Shown one piece after another: positions 24,801 to 32,879 of a stretch of DNA of 45,550 nt. The DNA is from Halocafeteria seosinensis (lineage: Eukaryota; Sar; Bigyra; Bicosoecida): positions 1 through 45,550 of the forward strand of contig LVLI01000209.1 in NCBI GenBank assembly GCA_001687465.1, given 5' to 3'. The translations under genes were made by a program, and so were the position numbers. The notes under the pieces were generated by a model, which had not been told where the DNA came from, searched no databases, and saw only the letters and a list, made by a program, of their open reading frames with translations. Within the stretch, counting starts at the first letter, position 1; every line of letters starts with the position of its first letter.

Positions 24801-25974
24801 CCAACTTAACCCTGAAACAGATGAAGAGGGGTATTTTGTGGAAGCCGACCTAGAATATCCGGAAGAACTTCACGATCTTCATAATGACTACCCCCTTGCA
24901 GTCGAGAATACAACAGGGAAATATTCCCCCTATATGCAACAACAGGCTAACGACATGGGTATGGAAACAAAACAAAACGACATCAAGTTAGTTCCCACAT
25001 TAAACGATAAGGAAGGTTATGTTTGCCACAGTGCCAATTTGAAACTGTACTTGGAACTAGGGTTGCGGTTAAAACGGGTTCGGCGAGTTCTAGCGTTTCA
25101 ACAAGCCCCTCTCATGCGAAGTTATATTGACAAAAATACCGAACTCCGAAAGAAAGCACGTGACGAATTCGAAAAGGATCTGTTCAAACTGATGAACAAC
25201 TCAGTCTTTGGAAAAACTATGGAGAATGTGCGGGGCTATAGCAACGTAAGTTTCTGCAAAAATCGGAAAGAATTTCTCAAATGTACCTCTAAGCCAACGT
25301 TCCGTGGATTTACCATCATCAATCAAGATCTAGTGGCGGTGGATAACAATAAGGAATTTATCAAGTTCAACAAACCCATATTCTTGGGGGCATCCATCTT
25401 GGACATATCTAAGATCGTAATGTACGACTTTCACTATAACCATATTAAAAAGAAGTACGGCAATGATGCCCAGTTGCTATTCACCGACACCGACAGTTTG
25501 GCCTATCTCATTAAAACAGACGATGTCTATCGTGACATGGCGAAAGAAAAATGGCGATTTGATTTGTCTGACTATCCTTCCGACCACTTTCTGCATGACA
25601 AGACCAACAAGAAAGTCGTCGGAACATTCAAGGATGAGAGTGCCGGTGAACCCATCTACCAATTTGCGGGATTACGTGCCAAAATGTATAGCATATTGAT
25701 GAATAGCGATGTGGAAGAGTCCAAGGCAAAAGGAATCCCAAAAGCCGTCCTTAAGAAACAACTCCAACACACCGATTACCTTCGGGCTTTGGTCTTGCGA
25801 ACCCAACCGGATCGTTTAGAATTTAATAGCATCAACAGTTTCCTGCATCGGGTGGTCAGTTGTCGTGAAAAGAAACAAGGCTTGAGTCCGCTTGATGATA
25901 AGAGATATGTTCTTGACGACGGCATTACCTCGTTGGCTCACGGACATTGGCGGATCAAAAATCAAGAAGACTAA
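21844..25974 (+). CDS. polB: Protein-primed family B DNA polymerase (pPolB)
   Basis: 1376 residues, a normal length for Polinton pPolB. A long basic, Gln-rich N-terminal part (1-350) may include the terminal-protein region. The 3'-5' exonuclease motifs are YCDLESS (about 548), FHNLKGYDSHF (about 690) and YLKGDVLLLAD (about 848). Between ExoI and ExoII is an HNH/endonuclease VII-like insert, CHACGG...RVRDHDHFTG...CHSNCNL (about 643-675), known in this family. Polymerase motifs are DCSNLYG (about 952), KLMNNSVFGKTMENV (about 1114) and FTDTDSL (about 1213). It replicates linear viral DNA from a protein primer. One ambiguous base is at 22302. The integrase gene follows 3 nt after the stop. Confidence 0.95.
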   Translation: MTDNKSNRQKLKELQAEAKPLRQMGLISRPLNKFTRQQLQQTIQSVEPTFKRLQFNERKFLKTATNNEIRQKHRQFLLHGLSNPANRKIKDIKQSMIQNYPTFRQMNRNNINIETMNRQQLQNQLRELREQGFAVGKLNRSNFQLRQEIVQIXLQNQGNRGQAPVATDEQHLQPEIVNVSQMSRFLFSYKITTEPQTADFILFSNAVWDTMRETLEQHFQDMNLKVQMAVLASFYRASDPDVQMEGRFTSSENGQTAIAIIQGNQIENTIAELISRIENMLERHQNSASDWVIMSVNALFLNISEFEPLRGACAEHKLPRCFKNRGVLQLSGGTEGKCGLWSILAGLHYHEISDTKHIGRVSKYKAYRGELRLGHGKPRQIDQEVFGETVSTRKGRVVELPMSVQDLETIEQLNPWLSLNAYTVELDSEQTRIKESRILRSVRPSDHHVNLLLFHGHWYPIVDFNRFLGSNGYAKEFCFHCLQGFHTTWANQTTSRRPTKTAKEKLAEHHQMGCYDNEGAKPILPKKGEHYLKFTNFHCQLKLPVTIYCDLESSLVPIDENKGQSQLQYEHEPNSICARVVSDAFPELTQTKVFYDTEEMWCISSFMYWLVDLEEQVGHRIQSRYVALQMTDDDEITFRNAESCHACGGTLGNDRVRDHDHFTGTFRGACHSNCNLQKHFHRKWKMPVIFHNLKGYDSHFLIDEVARVGQIRRKKLNAIPQNTEKFISFSLDRICFIDSLSFMNGSLSDLVKNLKMKGMDQTVFQNLYAEFGDYPQESINLVVQKGVYPYAYMDGDPERMDLEKLPSREQFYDPLSESHIEEEDYQHAQQVWEQFDCQTFRDYHELYLKGDVLLLADIFENFRDLCLGNYDLDPCWFYGAPGLSWDAFLLNIQNQYSLELFHRNQYDMLLFAERCKRGGISMISHRFAEANNPYLSDDKYDPNKENRYIIYYDCSNLYGEAMKHNLPVGGFYWRDDLETFDEAFFHQLNPETDEEGYFVEADLEYPEELHDLHNDYPLAVENTTGKYSPYMQQQANDMGMETKQNDIKLVPTLNDKEGYVCHSANLKLYLELGLRLKRVRRVLAFQQAPLMRSYIDKNTELRKKARDEFEKDLFKLMNNSVFGKTMENVRGYSNVSFCKNRKEFLKCTSKPTFRGFTIINQDLVAVDNNKEFIKFNKPIFLGASILDISKIVMYDFHYNHIKKKYGNDAQLLFTDTDSLAYLIKTDDVYRDMAKEKWRFDLSDYPSDHFLHDKTNKKVVGTFKDESAGEPIYQFAGLRAKMYSILMNSDVEESKAKGIPKAVLKKQLQHTDYLRALVLRTQPDRLEFNSINSFLHRVVSCREKKQGLSPLDDKRYVLDDGITSLAHGHWRIKNQED

Positions 25975-25977
25975 TAT

Positions 25978-26946
25978 ATGAGTGATTTAACACGGGCGGA
26001 TCGTGAAGTGGGTCGACAAAAACAACAGCCTCGCAAACGTCGGCGTGTCATTTCCGGTGGGGCGGATCACATCTTTACCGCTGACATTGTTGATTTAACT
26101 CAATTTGCTCAGTGGAACAAGAAGAATGGCAAACAGATGAAGTTTATCCTGTTCATCTTGGAACTCTATTCCCGTTTTGCGTGGGGCATTCCCATTCCAA
26201 ATAAAAACGCCACCGTCATGAAACAGACTTTGGATGACTTCTTTAAAAAATTGCCGAAAAAGCGTGTTCCCGAATTGATGTGGACAGACCGTGGGGCTGA
26301 ATTTACAGCACCAAGAGTCAAGCAAGTCTTTGACAAATGGGACATACAGTTGTATCATACATTTGGGGAACATAAAGGGGTTGTCATTGAACGGTTGAAT
26401 CGCACCATTGGCAACCGAATTCGACAGCAATTGGAAGGAAAACAGAACAAAAAATGGTTGGATCTATTGGATCAGGAAGTGAAAGAGTATAACAATAGCA
26501 AACATCGTACCATTCAGGCCAAACCGGTTGATGTCTATAAAGGTAATGCGACACCCGCTCCTCATCAGTTTGTTCATGGGAAGGACTATACGGCGACTCG
26601 ACCCAAACTGAAAGTCGGGGATCGGGTACGAATCGCTCGAACCAAGGGGACATTTGAACGTGGCTTTGATGCCAATTGGACACGGGAACTATTCACGGTT
26701 CAGAAAGTGTTGAAGACCAATCCGGTGACGTACAAACTGAAAGATGAAAGTGGTGATATTTTAGAGGGTTCATTCTATCAAAGTGAGATACAAAAGACTG
26801 AGTTGACAGATGAGGGTGAATTTGCCATTGAGAAAGTGGTACGACGGTTTAAGCGGAATGGCAAAAACATGGCGGAAGTAAAATGGCTAGGATTTCCCAA
26901 CAGCCAAAATAGTATAATACCTGCTTCACGAGTGCGTAACCTGTAG
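25978..26946 (+). CDS. int: Retrovirus-type DDE integrase with chromodomain
   Basis: 322 residues. The RVE core has catalytic residues D36 (FTADIVD), D104 (MWTDRGAEF) and E138 (VVIERLNRT); the 33-residue gap between D104 and E138 is usual for Polinton integrases. A basic start (RKRRR) replaces a clear HHCC zinc domain. An SH3-like part (about 205-260) precedes a chromodomain-like end (FAIEKVVRRFKRNGKNMAEV then KWLGFP). It inserts the linear genome into host DNA, the chromodomain probably steering it to chromatin marks. The start is virion-class (TAATATATG), though it directly follows the early-class pPolB. Element R lacks it. Confidence 0.93.
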   Translation: MSDLTRADREVGRQKQQPRKRRRVISGGADHIFTADIVDLTQFAQWNKKNGKQMKFILFILELYSRFAWGIPIPNKNATVMKQTLDDFFKKLPKKRVPELMWTDRGAEFTAPRVKQVFDKWDIQLYHTFGEHKGVVIERLNRTIGNRIRQQLEGKQNKKWLDLLDQEVKEYNNSKHRTIQAKPVDVYKGNATPAPHQFVHGKDYTATRPKLKVGDRVRIARTKGTFERGFDANWTRELFTVQKVLKTNPVTYKLKDESGDILEGSFYQSEIQKTELTDEGEFAIEKVVRRFKRNGKNMAEVKWLGFPNSQNSIIPASRVRNL

Positions 26947-26983
26947 CAGAGCCAGTGAAGTTGTTGCACTCTGAAGCACTTTC

Positions 26984-27183
26984 CGTACGTACGTACAATT
27001 CTTCCCCGTACGTACGTACAATTCTTCCCCGTACGTACGTACAATTCTTCCCCGTACGTACGTACAATTCTTCCCCGTACGTACGTACAATTCTTCCCCG
27101 TACGTACGTACAAACTCTCCCCGTACGTACGTACAAATTCTCCCCCGTACGTACGTACAAATTCTCCCCCGTACGTACGTACA
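26984..27183. repeat. Nine-copy array of a 12-bp palindrome, 23-24-bp spacing
   Basis: CGTACGTACGTAC starts at 26984, 27007, 27030, 27053, 27076, 27099, 27122, 27146 and 27170. GTACGTACGTAC is a perfect palindrome. The linkers are AATTCTTCC-like in the first copies and AAATTCTCCC-like in the last. Spacing is 23 bp for six steps, then 24 bp. It begins 38 bp after the integrase stop, so it is at or near the right end of element L. It resembles iterons or integrase/replication protein sites. Open frames across it are repeat artefacts. Confidence 0.85.
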
Positions 27184-27846
27184 GTCGGGGTTGACTGACT
27201 GACGACCAAAAACTGAACTGGCAGAATGACTAATTCCCCTCATAACTCATGCCCATACATAAACACATTCACTTCGCTTCAGTGATTCATATGATAATTT
27301 AAGACATAACCAGCCCTGTTCATAGATAGAGGAAACTTGGGGGTAAGGTTTACCAGTTCACAAGACCACCCTCTAAAAACACCCAAATGAATCACTTTCC
27401 CTTATCTCGCCCATTTACGCATCCCCTTCGCTTCAGTGATTCATATGATGATTCAATACATAACCAACCCTGTTCATAAGTAGACCAAACTAGGGGCAAG
27501 GTTCACGACGGGCTCAGAAAGATCCTCCAGTTCACACGACCACCCCTATACACCCAAATAAATCAATCTTTTCCGTTATGCTAAGCCAAAATATAATCAC
27601 TGTGCTTCAGTGATTATCATGATTCCTTTGGATTCTGTCACGGGCTTCGCAAATAGGACGGGGACAATTGCCAAAGAAAAAAACTTAGCCGGACAAGAAG
27701 TTGGTATTCAGGGGACGGTGAAGGGAACAAAAACACCTCCATCAGGACATGTTCTCCGGTCTATACACACCTTTTCCAATCCAAATAAAAATAGAAAACC
27801 ACAACATCTGAATCAGAAACATTCACTCATAAACACGCTGTAATGT
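27184..27846. other. Spacer between the two elements with ~155-180-bp direct repeats
   Basis: No credible gene. The phrase CTTCAGTGATT occurs at about 27278, 27431 and 27605 within longer imperfect repeats starting at 27272, 27426 and 27602, including CATAACCA(G/A)CCCTGTTCAT and a CACCCAAATRAATCA end. The second half (27620-27840) is unique by eye. This could be host DNA between two insertions or a mix of element ends. No viral start motif or terminal inverted repeat was found. Confidence 0.5.
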
Positions 27847-28902
27847 TATTTCATGATAATGAAGACCGGCCAATATAGACCACAACCCACATTCACCCTC
27901 TGTGCCACCGCTTAACTGAAGGACACCCCGATTTTTGAAGCATCTCGGTAGTTTGTGCTCGGCACACGCCCCACGCAAGGGTTCAAATTCACTAATATTC
28001 AGAAATAGAGCATTGACCGACATGATAACCCAATCACTGGCACTGTTTTGATGGCGTTCTAGCATATTTTCAATCCTACTAATCAATTCGGCGATCGTGT
28101 TTTCAATTTGATTGCCTTGAATGATGGCAATGGCTGTTTGACCATTTTCGGACGAGGTAAATCGACCTTCCATTTGGACATCGGGGTCGGACGCACGATA
28201 GAAAGAGGCTAATACAGCCATTTGTACCTTCAGATTCATTTCTTGGAAATGTTGCTCTAGTGTTTCCCGCATGGTGTCCCAAACAGTGTTGGAAAAGAGA
28301 ATAAAATCAGCGGTTTGCGGTTCAGTGGTTATCTTATAACTAAAGAGGAAGCGACTCATTTGGGAGACATTTACTATTTCGGGTTGCAGATGTTGCTCAT
28401 CAGTAGCCACAGGGGCTTGTCCTCTGTTTCCCTGATTTTGAAGCGAAATTTGAACAATCTCTTGCCGAAGTTGGAAATTGCGTCGGTTCAGTTTCCCCAC
28501 GGCAAATCCTTGTTCTCGCAACTCACGCAATTGGTTTTGGAGTTGTTGCCGGTTCATGTTTTCAATATTGATGTTATTGCGGTTCATTTGGCGGAAGGTT
28601 GGGTAATTTTGGATCATGGATTGCTTGATATCTTTGATTTTGCGATTTGCTGGATTCGATAGCCCGTGGAGCAGAAATTGACGGTGCTTTTGACGGATTT
28701 GGTTGTTGGTGGCGGTCTTCAAGAACTTTCGTTCATCAAATTGAAGCCGTTTAAATGTCGGTTCAACGCTTTGGATGGTTTGTTGAAGTTGTTGCCTAGT
28801 AAATTTGTTGAGCGGACGACTGATCAATCCCATTTGACGAAGTGGTTTGGCCTCCGCTTGTAACTCTTTCAATTTCTGTCGGTTGGTTTTGTTAGCGGAC
28901 AT
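27847..28902 (-). pseudogene. Truncated pPolB (N-terminal 354 codons only)
   Basis: Residues 1 to about 354 match the full pPolB at about 96-97% identity. Homology stops after the LAGLHYHEI codons at about 27847, and the frame then runs into unrelated sequence (TLQRVYE, stop at 27823). All exonuclease and polymerase motifs and the integrase are missing, so element R cannot replicate or integrate with its own enzymes. The start and its early-class motif are intact. Confidence 0.88.
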
Positions 28903-28927
28903 ATATATGATCGGGTTAAGTTAGTTT

Positions 28928-28938
28928 CAATCATTTTT
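28928..28938 (-). promoter_or_regulatory. Early-class start motif of truncated pPolB
   Basis: AAAAATGATTG on the minus strand, followed by AAACTAAC as in the intact copy; ATG 32 nt before the start at 28902. Confidence 0.6.
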
Positions 28939-28978
28939 CTTCTTTGTTTTTACCCAACTCTCTTTTTACCTATCGCTT

Positions 28979-28989
28979 AAAAATGATTG
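28979..28989 (+). promoter_or_regulatory. Early-class start motif of 113-aa gene
   Basis: AAAAATGATTG. ATG 30 nt before the start at 29013. A nearer ATG at 28993 runs into a stop after seven codons, which supports the spacing rule. Confidence 0.6.
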
Positions 28990-29012
28990 GATATGAATTA
29001 TAGCAATACGCT

Positions 29013-29354
29013 ATGAATCTTGAATCCGCAAGTTCAGGCAACAATGATGTGTTATTTGCTTTGATGGTTGATGATGATAACCAAGTCTGTTTTTTTACAG
29101 TTAAAGTGGATGGTGAATTATTTCATTCTCTTTTTTATCAACCGATTATAAATGGAAGTGATGAGGATGAGCCAGTTTTTCACGTTGATAATGATATAGA
29201 AGAGGTTTTGAATGGGGACAAGGACGAACTTGAATATAGTCACAACCACTTTGCCAATGAAGTTTTTCAACAATTGAGCAATAGAATATATGCCAAAGCG
29301 AGTGAATATCGTCAAGCCAAAAGCCAAAGCACAGCGAACAGTGGTCACCATTAA
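29013..29354 (+). CDS. Hypothetical acidic 113-aa protein, only in right element
   Basis: Not recognised. It is strongly acidic in the middle (GSDEDEPVFHVDNDIEEVLN), strand-like at the start (VLFALMVDDDNQVCFFTVKV) and helical at the end. It stands where element L has an HNH nuclease, between pPolB and the 51/54-aa gene. Its last 65 bases overlap the start of the 54-aa gene in another frame. The early-class motif and clean start support it as a real gene. Confidence 0.6.
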   Translation: MNLESASSGNNDVLFALMVDDDNQVCFFTVKVDGELFHSLFYQPIINGSDEDEPVFHVDNDIEEVLNGDKDELEYSHNHFANEVFQQLSNRIYAKASEYRQAKSQSTANSGHH

Positions 29355-29454
29355 TGGTGGGTTGAAATCTTTCAGTCGCCAGTTCAAGAACCTTCCGAAG
29401 ACCAGAGGCGTGGGCACGGCGGACAGATCACCCATTCTTCGGCAACGGCCATAA
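29290..29454 (+). CDS. Conserved 54-aa basic protein
   Basis: The copy of the 51-aa gene of element L (20939-21094). It begins MPKRVNIVKPKAKAQR and keeps NGGLKSFSRQFKNLPK and GTADRSPI. The start follows AGAATATATG. It overlaps the end of the acidic 113-aa gene in a different frame; conservation with L shows that this frame is the ancient one. Confidence 0.7.
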   Translation: MPKRVNIVKPKAKAQRTVVTINGGLKSFSRQFKNLPKTRGVGTADRSPILRQRP

Positions 29455-29511
29455 ACCAATATGATGATTGACTTTGAATCTTCCGTCAAAGATTCAGACG
29501 GATAATATACT

Positions 29512-31503
29512 ATGTCACACAAGATGTTCGTTGAGACCGATAGGGGTATTCAGTCGAGGCTAAAATTACGCAAAGGGATCGGTGCGACCGGTGGTTCGAA
29601 CATTGATCTCAAAACTGCTTCTTCCGGCTTTAGTTTTGATAACAGCGATCAGTTGGAAAATAAGTGGGATGAAGTCACAGCATCGAGCAATATTGACGCT
29701 GGATCAAACCGCATCATTAACGTAGCAACCCCGACAAGTTCATCCGACGCAACCACCAAATCTTATATTGATACACAGGTTTCCGTGCCACAACTTCGCC
29801 AAGGAGGCCGAGCCTATTACAGTTTTGATGGAACGGATTCCTATGCCGATTCCATCGGGACACATGATGGGACAAATAATGGAACATCTGTGGTATCGGG
29901 GAAAATTGGCCAAGCCATTGCTTTCACGGCGTCGGATCATGTGGATATCGGTGATGCTTTGTCGTTTGGCTCAGGTGATTTGACTATTTCCTGTTGGTTC
30001 TTTGCAACCACTAATTCACCCACAGATCAGTTCCTTTACACATCGGCAAAGGATTCTAATGGGGATAAGTTTGAATTAAAATTTCAAACCGATAAACTCG
30101 TAATAGGTACAAGAACAAATGGAAACCAAGCAGCATCTAATAAATCTTCAGCCTTATCCCTTAACACGTACCATCATGTGCTTTTGACAAGAACAGGGTC
30201 GGATTGGAAACTTTATATTGACGGCAGTCTGGATATAGACGCCTCATTAAGCGGAAGTAACGTCTCATCCGGCTCGGATACAAGTTCGTTGGGACGTAAC
30301 TTGGGAGATTCCATAGCAAGCAGTGGGGAACTGGATGAAGTTGGCATTTGGGATCGAGTCTTGACCCAAGATGAAATTGATTTCCTGTATAACAACGGCA
30401 ATGGAACTAACAACTGGCAAGACACTTACCTAGCCACCAAGGGCGAAGTCACACAATTACGGCAATATACCAACACATTGGCGGGACTTCCCCAACTTCG
30501 TCGGTCAGCAAGAGCCTATTACAGTTTTGAAGGTAATTATAAAGACTCCATTGGAACATATGATGGTTCAGTCAATGGAGGAAGTTTTGCTAGCGGAAAA
30601 TTAGGTCAGGGTTGGAGCAATGATGGATCAAATAATGAAATAAAAATCGGGAAAGCATTATCATTGGGATCGGGTGACTTTAGTGTTGGATTCTGGGTGA
30701 ATTTTAACAATTTAAGTCGCCAATTTATTTTTTCAGCGTCTGAAACAAGTGGTAGTAATCGAATGACATTTGAATTAAACACATCACCGTTGCGATTAAA
30801 ACTATTTTCGGAAGATAATAACAACAGTACCATCTATGATCAAAATGTAAATATTTCAACAAATACTTGGTATCACGTTGTACTCACACGAACTGGAACA
30901 ACGGCTGAAATTTATTTGGATGGTTCTTTACTAGGAACAGGTTCGGCTCAGAGCGGTGATATTGGAAACCGTAATACAACAACAATCAGCACAGATTCTA
31001 TTGGAAATCCCGATCCATTGGACGGAACAATTGATGAATTTGGCGTCTGGTCTCGTGTTTTGTCCTCTGATGAAATTACCTATCTGTATAACAGTGGCAA
31101 TGGAACAAATGACTTTCAATCCTTTGATTGGTATAGCCGTCCGGCTCAAAGCAATGTCAATATGAATGGCAATCGGTTACTGAATACCGAGGTTATTGAA
31201 ACCGTTGCCGAAACGATTGCGGATGATTCTGTTCATAACATTTCACTCAATACCAACGCCGGACGCCTTACAGTGAATGATAACAATGGCAATTTGATAG
31301 AACTGTTGATGGATATCGCCAACGGTAACAGTCAGAAACTTGGCGAAATTGGCACAATCTATGAGATCGCCACTGGGACGGCTTCCGGCACAACTGGAAC
31401 AGATGGCAAAATAAGCATTTTCCTTGATTCATCCAATAACCGAGTACAAATTGAGAACAGGGCTGGTGGAAGCCGAACGGTTCGGTATCTTGGTATAGAT
31501 TGA
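29512..31503 (+). CDS. Fibre tip protein with two LamG (ConA-like) domains
   Basis: 663 residues. The anchor (first 75-80 residues, MSHKMFVETDRGIQSRLKLR onward) is nearly identical to the left tip protein. Two laminin-G/concanavalin-A-like domains follow: about 98-300 (AYYSFDGTDSYADSIGTHDG, ISCWFF, HHVLLTRTG, ELDEVGIWDRVL) and about 335-540 (AYYSFEGNYKDSIGTYDGS, GFWVNF, YHVVLTRTG, TIDEFGVWSRVL). Each ends in LYN(N/S)GNGTN, showing internal duplication. A C-terminal part contains NTNAGRLTVNDNNGN. LamG domains usually bind sugars, so this is a candidate receptor-binding tip. The start follows TAATATACTATG. Confidence 0.8.
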   Translation: MSHKMFVETDRGIQSRLKLRKGIGATGGSNIDLKTASSGFSFDNSDQLENKWDEVTASSNIDAGSNRIINVATPTSSSDATTKSYIDTQVSVPQLRQGGRAYYSFDGTDSYADSIGTHDGTNNGTSVVSGKIGQAIAFTASDHVDIGDALSFGSGDLTISCWFFATTNSPTDQFLYTSAKDSNGDKFELKFQTDKLVIGTRTNGNQAASNKSSALSLNTYHHVLLTRTGSDWKLYIDGSLDIDASLSGSNVSSGSDTSSLGRNLGDSIASSGELDEVGIWDRVLTQDEIDFLYNNGNGTNNWQDTYLATKGEVTQLRQYTNTLAGLPQLRRSARAYYSFEGNYKDSIGTYDGSVNGGSFASGKLGQGWSNDGSNNEIKIGKALSLGSGDFSVGFWVNFNNLSRQFIFSASETSGSNRMTFELNTSPLRLKLFSEDNNNSTIYDQNVNISTNTWYHVVLTRTGTTAEIYLDGSLLGTGSAQSGDIGNRNTTTISTDSIGNPDPLDGTIDEFGVWSRVLSSDEITYLYNSGNGTNDFQSFDWYSRPAQSNVNMNGNRLLNTEVIETVAETIADDSVHNISLNTNAGRLTVNDNNGNLIELLMDIANGNSQKLGEIGTIYEIATGTASGTTGTDGKISIFLDSSNNRVQIENRAGGSRTVRYLGID

Positions 31504-31550
31504 AGAGATTCCACTCTGGATGCCAGACTGGAAATTTCGCTATGTTATAT

Positions 31551-32852
31551 ATGGCACATGCAGGCGAATATTTTGCTCCTGTTCAACCCAAAGGGAATAT
31601 TGTTCAAGAAGATCATATGGCGGTGGATTCGCATGATCAATGGAGTTACCACAGTGCATTTGAAAACGTGGATTTTGCCGGTTTCTTAGCCAAGAACGTA
31701 AGCGATCCGACCGCTGGACAAGACATGGTTACAAAGTCCTACATGGATAGCAATTTTACCACATCTTCCACGGTCACCGCCGACTATCTCGATCGGAGTG
31801 GCTCGGATAAAATGAAGTCCGATTTAAACCTAGATAGCCACAAGATAATCAATGCAGCCAATCCAACCAATCCCAATGATCTAGTGACTCAACAGCATTT
31901 AAACTTAGGCTACTTGACCGAATCCAATGCCAACAGTCGCTATGTTTTTCAGGACGGATCATCCGGAATGTCTGGTTCTTTGGACATGGACTCAAACCGA
32001 ATCATCAACGTACAAGATTCAACGACTTCCGACCATGGTCTGACATTGAACCATTTACAAAACAACTATCAGAACAAATCAACAATGGACAGTACCTTCG
32101 TGGATCGGTCGGGTGATACTATGACGAATAATCTGGACATGGCCGACCGATCGGGACAATTGAATTTGTTACATCGAATTGAAAATGTAACCATTGATTC
32201 AGGCAGTGGGTCAGCCATTCCTCGGTCTTTTTTGGACAATAACTATGACAAAAAAAGCACGGTGGATTCCAATACATTGGATTTGGCTGGGACAAATACT
32301 CTCACAGGATCAATGGATTGTGGGAACAACCGGATTATCAATGTCAATAATCCATCCAATAGCAAGGATCTGGTGAATGAACAATTTTTGCAGAATAACA
32401 AGCCGGTGGGGGAGAAAGAAGTTCATGAAGCGACGGACACACAGTCCTTTACTTTGAATCAAAATGGCTCATTTACCCACGATTTCACGGTGGATAACCT
32501 TACTGACACCAACTACTTTGTCGCTATTGAACTCATGTTTTGGGGGGATTGGACAAATAGTGGAACGGGCATTTTGCTTGAACATTTAATGGACGATGGT
32601 GGTTTTACTACCGACAGCGATCCGGCATGGGCGGAGCAACAGATTAACGGGGATGTTTCACGGTTTAGTCTGAATAGTGCGACTGTCGGGAATGAAAATG
32701 ACAAAACATCTTTTTACCGATTTTGGAAAACGACAACCAGCACGACGTCTATTAAGTTTTCTAGTGGAGTATTCGATTCTGGTGTTTTAGGGTCTTCTGT
32801 TACTGTCCACAGCAAAATTAAAGTTAAGTTGATGAAAGCGAATTTAGTCTGA
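31551..32852 (+). CDS. Fibre protein B with phage-type tandem repeats
   Basis: About 433 residues, ortholog of 18116-19393. It has the same repeats (MKSDLNLDSHKIINAANPTN) and the same C-terminal domain starting FTLNQNGSFTHDFTVDNLTD. It differs by an insertion around NLDMADRSGQLNLLHRIENV, which lengthens one repeat. An in-frame TTG at 31500 would overlap the tip gene and is rejected; the start at 31551 follows GTTATATATG, ATG 31542 being the alternative. Confidence 0.7.
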   Translation: MAHAGEYFAPVQPKGNIVQEDHMAVDSHDQWSYHSAFENVDFAGFLAKNVSDPTAGQDMVTKSYMDSNFTTSSTVTADYLDRSGSDKMKSDLNLDSHKIINAANPTNPNDLVTQQHLNLGYLTESNANSRYVFQDGSSGMSGSLDMDSNRIINVQDSTTSDHGLTLNHLQNNYQNKSTMDSTFVDRSGDTMTNNLDMADRSGQLNLLHRIENVTIDSGSGSAIPRSFLDNNYDKKSTVDSNTLDLAGTNTLTGSMDCGNNRIINVNNPSNSKDLVNEQFLQNNKPVGEKEVHEATDTQSFTLNQNGSFTHDFTVDNLTDTNYFVAIELMFWGDWTNSGTGILLEHLMDDGGFTTDSDPAWAEQQINGDVSRFSLNSATVGNENDKTSFYRFWKTTTSTTSIKFSSGVFDSGVLGSSVTVHSKIKVKLMKANLV

Positions 32853-32879
32853 GAAGAGAATTCCCTCAAATGATATAGC

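Noticed and set aside
26984-27183. CRISPR array
   Set aside because: The spacing is regular but the intervening 10-11 bp are nearly identical and far too short for spacers; the context is a eukaryotic virus.
26778-27243. Open frames with VRTYGEELYVRTG-like repeats across the palindrome array
   Set aside because: They are open in several frames and on both strands only because the repeat lacks stops; no start motif or conservation.
27610-27843. 77-aa open frame in the spacer
   Set aside because: No motif, no conservation, no viral start signal; lies in repeat-containing spacer.
31500-31550. TTG or GTG extensions of fibre B (31500, 19450)
   Set aside because: The extended parts differ between the copies and overlap the tip gene; the TATA motif and conservation begin at the later ATG.
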